A stretch of DNA of 64,000 nt from Mytilinidion resinicola (lineage: Eukaryota > Ascomycota > Dothideomycetes > Mytilinidiales > Mytilinidiaceae): NCBI RefSeq assembly GCF_010093595.1, contig NW_022985438.1:310001-374000 (forward strand), written 5' to 3'. Made by a program: the position numbers and the translations under genes. Numbering within the stretch: the stretch's first letter is position 1; every line of letters starts with the position of its first letter. The notes under the pieces are model-generated. The model ran no database searches and was not told where the DNA came from. It saw nothing but the letters and a program-made list of their open reading frames with translations. Positions 22,185 to 31,876 of this stretch are shown here, piece by piece.

Positions 22185-23391
22185 CTACAACCCATCTTCC
22201 TCCGTTCTCAACCCCGCCCCAAAGTCCGTAAGAAACCTCCACCTCCCTTTGTCTCGCCAAAGCTTCCGCTTCCACTCATTCGCCTCCTGCGGATAAAACC
22301 CCACAACATCCCGCAGCGACGCATCATGCGCCAGCACCACCAGCACATTCTCGTCCGCATCAAACTCCGTCACGCCCTCCAGCGACCGCTCCGCCTCAGG
22401 CCCATCCTCATTAAACCCATCCGCAGGCTCATAGAACGGCTTCGTCGCGCTCTCCCGCGGATGCACCCGCCTCAGCAACAGCTCCCCAGGACACGGGACC
22501 GGGAAGCCAGCGCCGGGCCTTACCCCTTCCAACGCCACGCTCGCCGGCAGCGGCACGAACTCAGTCGGCCGGATCTCGCCCGCATGATGCGCCGCATCCC
22601 CACCCATAAGAATGAAGGTGTCGGGCGTCGTGCGCGCCAGCCCGCAGATGTGGCCCAGGAGGTGGCCCGGGGTGTCAAGCACGTAGAAGCTGCCGTCGCC
22701 GAACCAGTCGACGGCTTTGAAGCGCCCGATCTTGAGCTCCGTGGAAAACTCGACTTCCTTTAGCTCGCGCCCTTCCCATGCGTCTTCCGTCAACCAGGAG
22801 TCGGCCACCGTGGGCCACGCGGGGGGAAAGCGGGTTTTGAAGCCCGGCCCGACCATCAGCGCTGTAGAGGCTGGGAACCGCGCCGGGTTGCCCGTGTGAT
22901 CCCAATGATAGTCTTGCAAACCGGGGTTTTAGCAACCGCCCACCAATCACGCCGTCGGCGGCCAGGGGAGTAAAAAAAAAAAAAAAAGCGAGCAAGAAAG
23001 AAAGAGACTTACGGCTCCAGAAAATCGCCTCCACGGCGTCCGGGTCGCGCCCGCTGTCCGCCAGCATGTCATACACGTCCTTTTCGATTTCCATGCCGAC
23101 TTTCGCGTCGCGGATCTGCTTTACTACGACGGGCGCCTCGTTTTCCCAGTCCTTGCGTACGCCTAGGTCGAAGAGCAGCGTGCGGCCTGAGGGGTGCTCG
23201 AGCAGGAAGCTGTACGAGGGGCAGTTGACGTGCGAGAAGCCCGCGAGGACGGGGGGCTTGACCATGATGGCCATTGGCATGTTGGCGATGGTCGTGCTGT
23301 CGATTATCGAGACTTTGACGGTGTGGTTGGAGGGGGGCATGTTGAGCGGTGGCGGCGGTTTGGGGCCAGCCATTGTTGGAGGCGACGCCAT
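22185..23391 (-). CDS. Metallo-beta-lactamase-fold hydrolase, lactonase-like
   Basis: Two exons, 23013-23391 and 22185-22912, give 368 residues. The intron (22913-23012) has donor GTAAGT, a 16-17-base T-run and acceptor GCAAG, and its join recreates the metal-binding motif HYHWDH, whose first His codon is split by the intron. Further family marks are SFLLEHPSGRTLLFDLGVRKDW near the N-terminus, LDTPGHLLGHICGL (third His group) and LMGGDAAHH (bridging Asp). This fits the AHL-lactonase/AttM-type branch, which opens lactone rings with a two-zinc centre; the true substrate in a fungus is unknown. There is no signal peptide, so it is probably cytosolic. The C-terminus continues about 100 residues past the last metal ligand, with LVVLAHDASL. 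Confidence 0.87.
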
Positions 23392-24082
23392 TGCTGGATT
23401 TTGCGCCGGACAAGTGCCAGGGCTACGGGGATGCTGGGAGATGCTGGGAGCTGTTTTGATCGTGTAGCTAGCTGTTCGATTGCTCTATACCTAGTCCACA
23501 TAGCTATTAGTATCTCGGAGCGAGTTGATCCGCTGACAAATGCGAGGTTTTAGAAATGCCTGCATTTGATGCGAAAGGAAGTTCTGCTGGAGATAGCTTT
23601 CTGATGGGCCGATGGATTCGCTGACACATGCGAGATTTATAATGGAAAAGGCGAGTAACTACAAGATACAATTCAATTGGAAAGTTTGTTGTGTTGCGGT
23701 TCGCCCTAGGGTTGCGAACGCTTCTAATCGATATCATTGGCTACCTTATTTACGTTGGAGGTGCCATCTACAGCAGTTCTAGAAGAAGCTGTCTAGTGTA
23801 CAGCTTCACCTTTGCCCGTTGTTGCAACACCATTTTGGCTCCGGCCAACAAGCAGGGTACGAATGCGAGTCTTGGCATACAGCCACGATTACGCCACAGA
23901 CCAAGAGTTGCCACTAGACCAAAGAGTACAATACTGGCACCCCTCCCTGCTAGCGTGCCTGCCTCCTATATCACTTGCCACAACATATTGCCACTCCAAA
24001 TTTTAACTTGCCACCCTAAAGGTATATAAAAAGAGGAGAGTAGTAGGTGGTGGGTGGAGAGGAGGTTAAGACGAAATGTAGT
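23392..24082. other. Intergenic region
   Basis: About 700 bp between the lactonase start and the 3' end of the NLR-like gene. The short frames in it have no protein-like composition. It should hold the lactonase promoter. No repeat is seen. Confidence 0.5.
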
Positions 24083-27000
24083 TTATCCAGAGCGTTTAAT
24101 GTGCGACTGAAGCAGCTTGACCACCGCCTCGTTCCCTGCCCGCTCTACCGCCTTCGATAGCGGCGTCCACCCCCATTTATCCTTCGAATCAACCTCGACC
24201 TTGCCTGTATCGAGCAACAGCTTGACTATCGCCTCGTTCCCTGNNNNNNNNNNNNNNNNNNNNNNNNNNNNNNNNNNNNNNNNNNNNNNNNNNNNNNNNN
24301 NNNNNNNNNNNNNNNNNNNNNNNNNNNNNNNNNNNNNNNNNNNNNNNNNNNNNNNNNNNNNNNNNNNNNNNNNNNNNNNNNNNNNNNNNNNNNNNNNNNN
24401 NNNNNNNNNNNNNNNNNNNNNNNNNNNNNNNNNNNNNNNNNNNNNNNNNNNNNNNNNNNNNNNNNNNNNNNNNNNNNNNNNNNNNNNNNNNNNNNNNNNN
24501 NNNNNNNNNNNNNNNNNNNNNNNNNNNNNNNNNNNNNNNNNNNNNNNNNNNNNNNNNNNNNNNNNNNNNNNNNNNNNNNNNNNNNNNNNNNNNNNNNNNN
24601 NNNNNNNNNNNNNNNNNNNNNNNNNNNNNNNNNNNNNNNNNNNNNNNNNNNNNNNNNNNNNNNNNNNNNNNNNNNNNNNNNNNNNNNNNNNNNNNNNNNN
24701 NNNNNNNNNNNNNNNNNNNNNNNNNNNNNNNNNNNNNNNNNNNNNNNNNNNNNNNNNNNNNNNNNNNNNNNNNNNNNNNNNNNNNNNNNNNNNNNNNNNN
24801 NNNNNNNNNNNNNNNNNNNNNNNNNNNNNNNNNNNNNNNNNNNNNNNNNNNNNNNNNNNNNNNNNNNNNNNNNNNNNNNNNNNNNNNNNNNNNNNNNNNT
24901 TTATCCTTCGAATCAACCTCGACCTTGCCTGTATCAAGCAACAGCTTGACCACTGCCTCGTTCCCTGCCCGTCCTACCGCCCACGATAGAGGAATCCGGC
25001 TTTGTCGAGGCTTAATTTCCCGCAAATAATCAAGTTGCGAAGCTAGGTTCCGGTCTCCTCGCGGTATGGTTTCTTGCATTAGAAGTGCTATAATTCCGTC
25101 TCGATTACCGTTGGCGCAGGCTGCAAACATTGGATAGAAATGACGCTCTCCTGGGATATCCATGTTTGGGACTTGTCTTAGTTCATGCTTGATGAGTCTT
25201 GGAAGACTTTTCTCCGCAAGGATATATAAGAGACTCGCACTCAGTGTATACCGCCGTATGTGGTATTTTTCGAATAGGTTATTGAGATATATCCAATGTT
25301 TGAGGGGAAACCTTTTTAGAAAGATCTCTTGCTTGATTTCGTCGCTCTCAGCAGAATCTGCATGGTAGAGCACATGATGGACTGCGTATTCAAGAAACGG
25401 GAACTCTTCGGATACCGATCGACGCAGAGTTGACGCCTCTGAAGAAAAAGCTTTTGGAAGTGATTCGTTGGGAGGCACGGGCTCTAAGACATCGATATCC
25501 ATCTGCGAAGCGGCTCTCGGAGGAGGCTGAGTCGCAGGTTGCAGGAAACTTATGAGCGTACTGCTTCCCTTGCTGCCATTAATCTCTGCCAAACAACGGT
25601 TTTTTAGGCCTTCATGACTGTAGGTAACGAATTGACCACTGAGATCTGGCCAGAGTCTCTGATATCCTTCCTTAACGAGAAAGAAGTCGCGGACTGATTC
25701 ATGGATGAACTGGACGGTTGGAGTTTTGTCTTTGCTCCTGGTCTTAGTCACTCCCGCTAGACCTTTAGAGGAACTATGTACGAATCGATGCATGACTTCA
25801 GCAGAAACATCTCCAGACACCCAGCATCTGGCCGTTTCTGGAGAATTGGGACTGCGAATGGCGAAGAAGTATTCCTCCTGCTTCAAGGGTCGCTTAGCGA
25901 AGAGAATCCATTGGATGCAAAGCCGAAGCTCCTGCATACCTTCGCGATCCCTCGTCAGGATCATCTCAAACAAGTCGTCTAGTTCACGAGGGATCCCGTT
26001 AAGGCAAATCTCCAACTCTTCGACTCGACCTTTGGCAGATGCTTCATTGAGCATTGGGATAACCAGAGCAACCCAAAGGAATACTCCGGCGGATTTCTCT
26101 AGTACCCGAGCTTTCAGACCGCCTGCTTTCCTCGGGTTCGCTAGCTTTAACTTGGAGTTGATATATTGGGTAATGTCATCGTCATGCTCCTTCTCATCCT
26201 CAAGGACTATCTGCTTGCCCCGCCGGATAATGACTGTCGGATAATGGCGGCTTGAGAAGCAGATGTGTAAACGGACGTTGACTTCGACCGCCCGCTCTCC
26301 AATGTCTTCGAGGAATGAGATCATGTCTGTTACATCGATATCGTTACACTCATCAAGTGCGTCAACAAATAATTGCAGCGTTCGACATCCGAGGCACTCC
26401 ACAGTTCTAGTCAATGTCTGCTTAAGCATCTCCAGCTGCCAGCCTTTCCTTTGAATAATGCGTGTGGTATTGGTGTCAAACTCGTTTAGGACCTTTTGGA
26501 GATCCTCAGCTTTCTCAAAGAGTTGCCACAGCAGTGATCGATAAAGACCAGTCGTAGACTTCTCGAGATACTCGCCCCGTGCGTTGAAGAAGAACGATGC
26601 CACAAGAGAATTCTGATTGTGCTTGGCTGAATTCTTCGCTTTTGAATCAAGAAACTTCATTAAGATCGACTTTCCGGCGCCTGGTTTCCCCTTGATCCAA
26701 AGGAATCCGTGATGATCATGTAAATTCTCGGCACTGTTCCAGGCTGTGTACTGTTCATTATGGAAAAGCCACTTGCATGTCTTACTGTGAGCTGTCTTTA
26801 ATGTCAAGAGTCGCTCGTCGATATGGTTGAAGTACAACAGATCAAGCAACTCTTTACGGATCTTAGCTTTCTCATCGATAATAGCGCCACCGTTGGTTTG
26901 TACGAAACAGCCAGTCGTTCGCAGATCTGCCTGGAGGCTAGGGGCCTTCCTGAAACCCATTGATAAGGGCTCGTGTTTCCGTTTCAGTGGTTCTGAGGAG

Positions 27001-27740
27001 AGCGCTAGTGGTAGAGCAGGCAATTCCTCCTTCAAAGACCTTTCGATCTTTTTTTGAAGCCGAATAAATGCCTTTTCCCGTCTTTCACCGTATATAAGCG
27101 ACATATGAATGTCAAAGATGCCAAGTAGAGAGTATGCTGCATCTTCTTCGCGTTTTGTTTGACGTTTTACGGCCCACGACATCCGTTCATCCACACTGAA
27201 ATGCGATAAAGGGCTTCCTCGAAGGGCTTGGATGGCAATTCCAGTTATCTCGTAGAGAGTTTGTTCCATTGATTGCTTGTCGCCGAGCCGCTGTTCTTCT
27301 CTAGAGAAGAATTCAACCGAAGTCGGAGCAATAAGCTCTTGAAGCGTCCAGCCACGAGTAAACCATCTGCTCTTCTTGAATTCTGGTTTCCATCTCTGGG
27401 CCGAAACGTCAGATAGCCACACGTAGCACCTAGTCGCATCCTTGTACCAGCGATACATAGAGTTAATGGATTCTGTAAGCTCGGCGCTGCTTAGTTTATC
27501 GATACACACGGTGTCCACCCAGAAATATTGCAGATTGTCCTTAGCAGCTTGCTGTCCGCAAAAGCGAATCTTCTGGTAGCCAGCCCTGTTCTTTCCGGTA
27601 CCATTCGCTAGGTGTTGAAATGTAGGCTCTTCGTCGTCTGCTCCCCAAGTGTGCGAAAGGATAGCATATTGGGGTGTCTCATTGCCAAAAAACTCGGTGA
27701 GGCTGAACTCGCCATCCTCTTGAAGTTTCAAAAGACGCAT
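24083..27740 (-). CDS. HET-NACHT-ankyrin NLR-like protein (interrupted by assembly gap)
   Basis: The start used is the ATG at 27740 (MRLLKLQEDGEF), the usual opening of fungal HET proteins; the frame is open further up, and a GC-AG leader intron at 27754-27801 fits. Domains: HET at about residues 24-140 (YAILSHTWG, YFWVDTVCIDK, YRWYKDATRCYVWLSD, RGWTLQEL); NACHT from about 345 with Walker A GKPGAGKS (351-358) and Walker B LQLFVDALDE (about 455-464); a helical region; then ankyrin repeats from about residue 900. The ankyrin units are 35 residues and nearly identical (GNEAVVKLLLDTGKVEVDSK). The gap of 656 Ns falls in this array; frames on the two sides differ by one base because the N count is not exact. 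The last unit ends KLLQSHIKRSG. Fungal proteins of this design act in non-self recognition and heterokaryon incompatibility, where HET triggers cell death; that role here is inferred from architecture. Confidence 0.9.
24126..24970 (-). repeat. Near-identical 105-bp ankyrin repeat units flanking the gap
   Basis: GCCTCGTTCCCTG occurs at 24126 and 24231 (105-bp spacing), and the block ATCCTTCGAATCAACCTCGA recurs on both sides of the Ns with few changes over more than 60 bp. Identity at DNA level this high among ankyrin units suggests recent amplification or gene conversion. Confidence 0.85.
24244..24899. other. Assembly gap (656 N)
   Basis: Unknown bases. Because it is bounded by almost identical repeats, it is most likely an unresolved tandem ankyrin array, and the true length may differ from the N count. 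Confidence 0.97.
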
Positions 27741-29400
27741 TGGATTGACTAGTCTGTTAGAAAGCATTAGAGGATGTAAATATATAGATATAAGAACTTG
27801 CCTTAAGGAGGTGAACAATGTGACTCTTGACGGTTAGGACGTTGGGATGTTGGGAAAGTTTAGGGTTGGGCGGGCAGTGCAACTAGGCTCCAAGATTCCC
27901 TCTCGGAAGCGCCAGCACACAAAGCTGAGCTACGAGCTATGGTGGGTGGACAAAAACACACATTACGCAGGCCGAGAGCGAAGATACAAGAAATCAAAGT
28001 CCCGATTGTTCTTCTCTCAGCCTTCAAGATTACTGATAGCTTTGCTGGTGCACCATCGACTTGAAGAGCCATATACGAAGGGTGCGGCTGAGAGCATATG
28101 CACCTTACGTAAGCATCCTCACCCAAACCAAGAACCAGCTGCGAAACAGACGCAACACTGCAATAAACTTTTTTTTCTTTTTGTATGTTTAAGGAAATGG
28201 CGCATATTTCTAGACTTTTGCTTACGTGTTGTAACCCTAATTCTCTCCTTAAATATATTTGTTAGTGTTGTTGGTGGTAGTAGATCGTGTTCTATTGCTG
28301 CTTTGCAAGTCTTCAAGTGCGTGGAAAATAAGAAGCGGCCAAGAGGGTCTCGCACATTTCTCTCAGCACTCCAGTTGCCTGCGCTAGCAGGGAGGGTGCC
28401 GACCCGCACCGGACACTCTCTTGTCAGCTCAAGCTGTGGTAGAGAAGTACCTTCTTGTACCGTGCCAAATCACGTGCCTAGGCTAATGGTGCCTAACCGG
28501 ATACATAAGTGGAGTGCCATGGCTTTTGCTTACGGGTGGGGTAGAATCGTGTTGCGGCCACGTTTGAGGGTGAAGCCGCATTCGCTAGCAACTACATATA
28601 CCTGTCTGCCGCTGCATGGGGTGCTCCACTGCACTTTCATGGATCTGAACGAGCTAGAAGCTCTTCACCTTGGGCTATGTAGAAACTCGTTGAAGCACTC
28701 CAAGCAGTGATTTACAGGTATACAGAAGAGACACAGTGCTTAAAAAAGGTACCACTTTTGTCACGTCTAGCGTGGCTTAGTTGGCCAATAGCACAGTACC
28801 GCAAGGTGCTACTTTCCACCATTGTCCCCTTTCTACTGCTGATATAGTGGCTTATATATCCGCGCTAGACCGCTGGATGCGCCTACCTACAGGTTGTGCA
28901 ATGAATCCGCCAGAATTACCGCTGCCCCTATCTATAATTACTACGCTATTCTACTTTTTATCTTCTTCACACAGTATGAGTTCCGTTTCAATTGTCTAAT
29001 GCAAACTACCCCGTCATAGGCCGGTGTGCACTCTTTTGCTACTGTTATGGGTGGGTGCTTCAACACACTCTCCAACCTGAATCTGATGGAAGGTTATCAT
29101 TCGCAAGAATTAGTGATCTGGTTACGCCTCTTCAAGAGCGGGAAAGAGGTGTACACAGCATTGAAAGCCAGTTCAGAATTTCGATGTATTGTTCTCGTTC
29201 GAATAGGAGGGTTGAAACCCCCAAGTCTCCTCCCATGATGCCAGTATGAAAGGACTCCTCCCTATGATACCAGGTCAGGCCCAACTACTCAGCCGTGCCC
29301 ATAACCCAATTTTCCCAAGGGTGAAAATGAAGATAACAAGACAAGTCACCCTTTTATACGCCAACGCTGATGGAGTGGTAATACAAACAGCCCGAACCTC
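27741..29400. other. Gene-poor intergenic region
   Basis: About 1.7 kb between the NLR-like start and the 3' end of TAF4. A 287-codon frame at 27847-28710 has irregular composition with T-rich runs and is probably not coding. Holds the NLR-like promoter. No clear terminal repeats are seen. Confidence 0.5.
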
Positions 29401-31356
29401 TCATACTTCGTTGCTCTTCAACCTCGCCAACGTCCGCATGAGCGTCTTCCGCTCCTTACCATCATAGTCAAGCACGTGGATGATATCTCTGAGCTGGATG
29501 CCGCGCCCCTTGGTCTCGTCCTCTCTGAAACTACCGAACTTACGATCCCTAGCCACGAGCAGCCTGTCAACCACCGGGCCTGTGCCGCCGCTTCCACCAC
29601 TAGTACTACCAGCTCCTACGCCTGTGTTGATACGGCTGGGCGTTGCAGGCTTCGCACCGCCCGTCATCCAGCTGTACTTTTTCTTTCCGCCGCCCAAGGC
29701 CAAACTAGCTGTAGCATTGGCGTTACGGTGAAGGACGTCCTGGCTCTGGTCGATCTTGCTGAGGCGGTCACGCTCCTTCTTCGACAAGGGCTTCATCTCC
29801 GCCATCACATCGCCAGATGGTGTACCAGGAACGGTGGGAGAGGCACCGGCAGGGGTGAGAGACACCTTCTGGCGCTTGGCTCGACGTTCGAGACGCTCTT
29901 GCTCGTATCGGCGATCGCGGGCGGCTAATTTCTTGAGGGTCGAGGCAAGGTTGTTGGGAATTTGGACCGTAGCTTTCGGGCTGGGTGGAGATTCGGTTGG
30001 TGGGGAAGGCAGACCGCCAGCACTGGATGCTTCTGTGGAACATTTCATGTTAGCAAATGTGATGGTAGACAACCTAGGTTCATGAAACGAACGTCGTTTA
30101 CGTTTAAGGCCTGGCACCGTCATTGGGCTGACGGCACTGTCCGGCGCCTCCCATGCGCTCTTTGTGAGATTGGTAGGTACTGCTGTGGCTGGCTCTGCGT
30201 TGACTCCGGTGGCGATGTCGGCCCACTCTGGCGGAACTAAGCCGTTGGAACCGACTTGACGTCCACGGGCCAGACCATAGGCATCGTCGATAACCGTGCG
30301 AATGCGCTCTTGGGCGGCGAGAGATATGAGGGTAAGGATGTCGACCAGGGGGGCGTTCTTGCTCAGAACACTGTCAGCTTGGCGCACGGCGATGGATGAA
30401 CCGTCGGCTCCGGTGGCAACTCTCTGCTGCACGTTGGTGGCGGTTTGGGGAAGTCTATCATAGAGACCATTAAGATCAACTTCAACGCCATGCTCGTAGC
30501 CTCCATTGTGAAGCTTATGACGAACGGCGCTCGCAACGAGAAATGGGTCGTTTAGATGATATTGCTGGGCTTCGTTGAGAGCTCGGGCAGCTGATCGATG
30601 CGCTTCTTCAAGCTTCTCTTCGAAGGTCTTCTCGGTCACAGGCGGCTGGCTGAGGGGTCCGGCTCCCTGGAATGCACCGTGCTGCCCTTGCGGCCACTGG
30701 AAACTACCATTGGGTGAGACAGTTGAGGATGACTGTGAGTTGAAGGAGCCGACAAACGATGTGCTGTGTTGGTTTCGATAGTTCCTGGATAGATAGTCTT
30801 CCTCCTCGCGCTCGTCAATGCCGGCAGCCGTAATGATGTCGCTCAGATCGTTAATATTTGTAGATCGTTCCATTTTGTCTAAGCCTGAACTGTCGGTTGT
30901 CTTGCTGTAAGGGACCTTCGGTGGTCCCATAGACCCAGTTGCAGGAGCACGGGAGGCGTTGTCGTTCGGCTGCTGGTGGTAAAAGGGCTGTGGTTGATGG
31001 AAATGCGGCATCGGAGGCTGCACGCTCGGGGGAGGAGGCCCATGCGGCGATAGATGTGGCGACAGATACTGGCCCGTGGGAGAAGTAGCGTACGGCGACG
31101 TGGCATATGGTGAATTCGAGTATGGGGAAGGTGTCGGTGAAAGGCGTGCCCGCTTGTTGGGAGGTCCTGCGGCTCCTGGGGCTCCACTAGGAGGAGACAT
31201 GCCGCCCGGGGGTGACTGTAGGCCTTGATACGGGGAGTACGTCCGCTGTGGGGGCTGCAGAGGCGGCAGCGGGGGGTAATGCTGTGGAGGCTGTACCGGA
31301 TGGTGCATGTTGGGTGTAGAGTAGCCCGAGGGCTGCTGTCCTGGTGGTGAAGCCAT
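29401..31356 (-). CDS. TAF4: Transcription initiation factor TFIID subunit 4
   Basis: Two exons, 30102-31356 and 29401-30032, give 628 residues. The 69-bp intron (GTAAAC donor, GCTAACATG branch point, CCACAG acceptor) is a multiple of three with no stop, so the uninterrupted frame would read 651 residues; the spliced join PGLK-QASSAGG is more natural. The N-terminal third is Pro/Gln-rich low complexity. The C-terminal TAF4 region contains the histone-fold-like segment KNAPLVDILTLISLAAQERI and VIDDAYGLARGRQVG, then a charged helix with RDRRYEQERLERRAKRQK, and ends in LMRTLARLKSNEV, as in fungal TAF4. TAF4 pairs with TAF12 in the TFIID core and supports promoter recognition by RNA polymerase II. 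The gene is divergent from YSH1. Confidence 0.9.
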   Translation of the reverse strand: MASPPGQQPSGYSTPNMHHPVQPPQHYPPLPPLQPPQRTYSPYQGLQSPPGGMSPPSGAPGAAGPPNKRARLSPTPSPYSNSPYATSPYATSPTGQYLSPHLSPHGPPPPSVQPPMPHFHQPQPFYHQQPNDNASRAPATGSMGPPKVPYSKTTDSSGLDKMERSTNINDLSDIITAAGIDEREEEDYLSRNYRNQHSTSFVGSFNSQSSSTVSPNGSFQWPQGQHGAFQGAGPLSQPPVTEKTFEEKLEEAHRSAARALNEAQQYHLNDPFLVASAVRHKLHNGGYEHGVEVDLNGLYDRLPQTATNVQQRVATGADGSSIAVRQADSVLSKNAPLVDILTLISLAAQERIRTVIDDAYGLARGRQVGSNGLVPPEWADIATGVNAEPATAVPTNLTKSAWEAPDSAVSPMTVPGLKRKRRSFHEPRLSTITFANMKCSTEASSAGGLPSPPTESPPSPKATVQIPNNLASTLKKLAARDRRYEQERLERRAKRQKVSLTPAGASPTVPGTPSGDVMAEMKPLSKKERDRLSKIDQSQDVLHRNANATASLALGGGKKKYSWMTGGAKPATPSRINTGVGAGSTSGGSGGTGPVVDRLLVARDRKFGSFREDETKGRGIQLRDIIHVLDYDGKERKTLMRTLARLKSNEV

Positions 31357-31876
31357 GTCCAGGCTGCTCCCGTGGTGCTCCTATCGCTGGGTCATCGGCT
31401 GGATGCGGTTCGCGCAAGACGTGCGGATGTCGTGGAATATCGGACGGTATGGCAGTGATGATATGCGCTTCGGCAGGTCGCTGTGTCGGCGGTGAAGCGT
31501 CGATTTGCGGTCGTGGGTTGGATGATGAAGAACAGGAGTTGCATCACGGTCGCGAAACGGCGGCCAAGAGCGGCCGGAGATTCGTCGGGCCGGGCGCGCC
31601 AGAAATGAAAGTGCAGGTGAAGTCAAGCCTCGCGTTGCGCGCGCAACAAAGCACTCCAATTCTCCATCGTCCGAGGTGATGTTGTAGCTAACAGACCGAC
31701 CACCAACCGTCGAAGCTGGCCAGAGGATGAATCAGGGTTTGATAAACTGATGCAAGCCTGTCGCGCATTCCGCCCTCGACACTTGGACTACGACAACCAC
31801 ACGTTTCGCCATCTTCGACCTGGCATCGGCCACAGGATCTGCTCAACTTTCTCGGACCCTTTGAACCGCAGAAGCC
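31357..31876. promoter_or_regulatory. Shared divergent promoter of TAF4 and YSH1
   Basis: 520 bp between two ATGs on opposite strands. GC-rich with no clear TATA box. It must hold both core promoters. Confidence 0.6.

Noticed and set aside
24126..24970. Regular repeats resembling a CRISPR array
   Set aside because: The repeats are in-frame ankyrin codons of a eukaryotic gene, without spacer/repeat structure.
27847..28710. 287-codon plus-strand ORF
   Set aside because: Composition is irregular, with T-rich runs translating to FFLFVC-type stretches, and there is no domain. Could be a relic but is not supportable.
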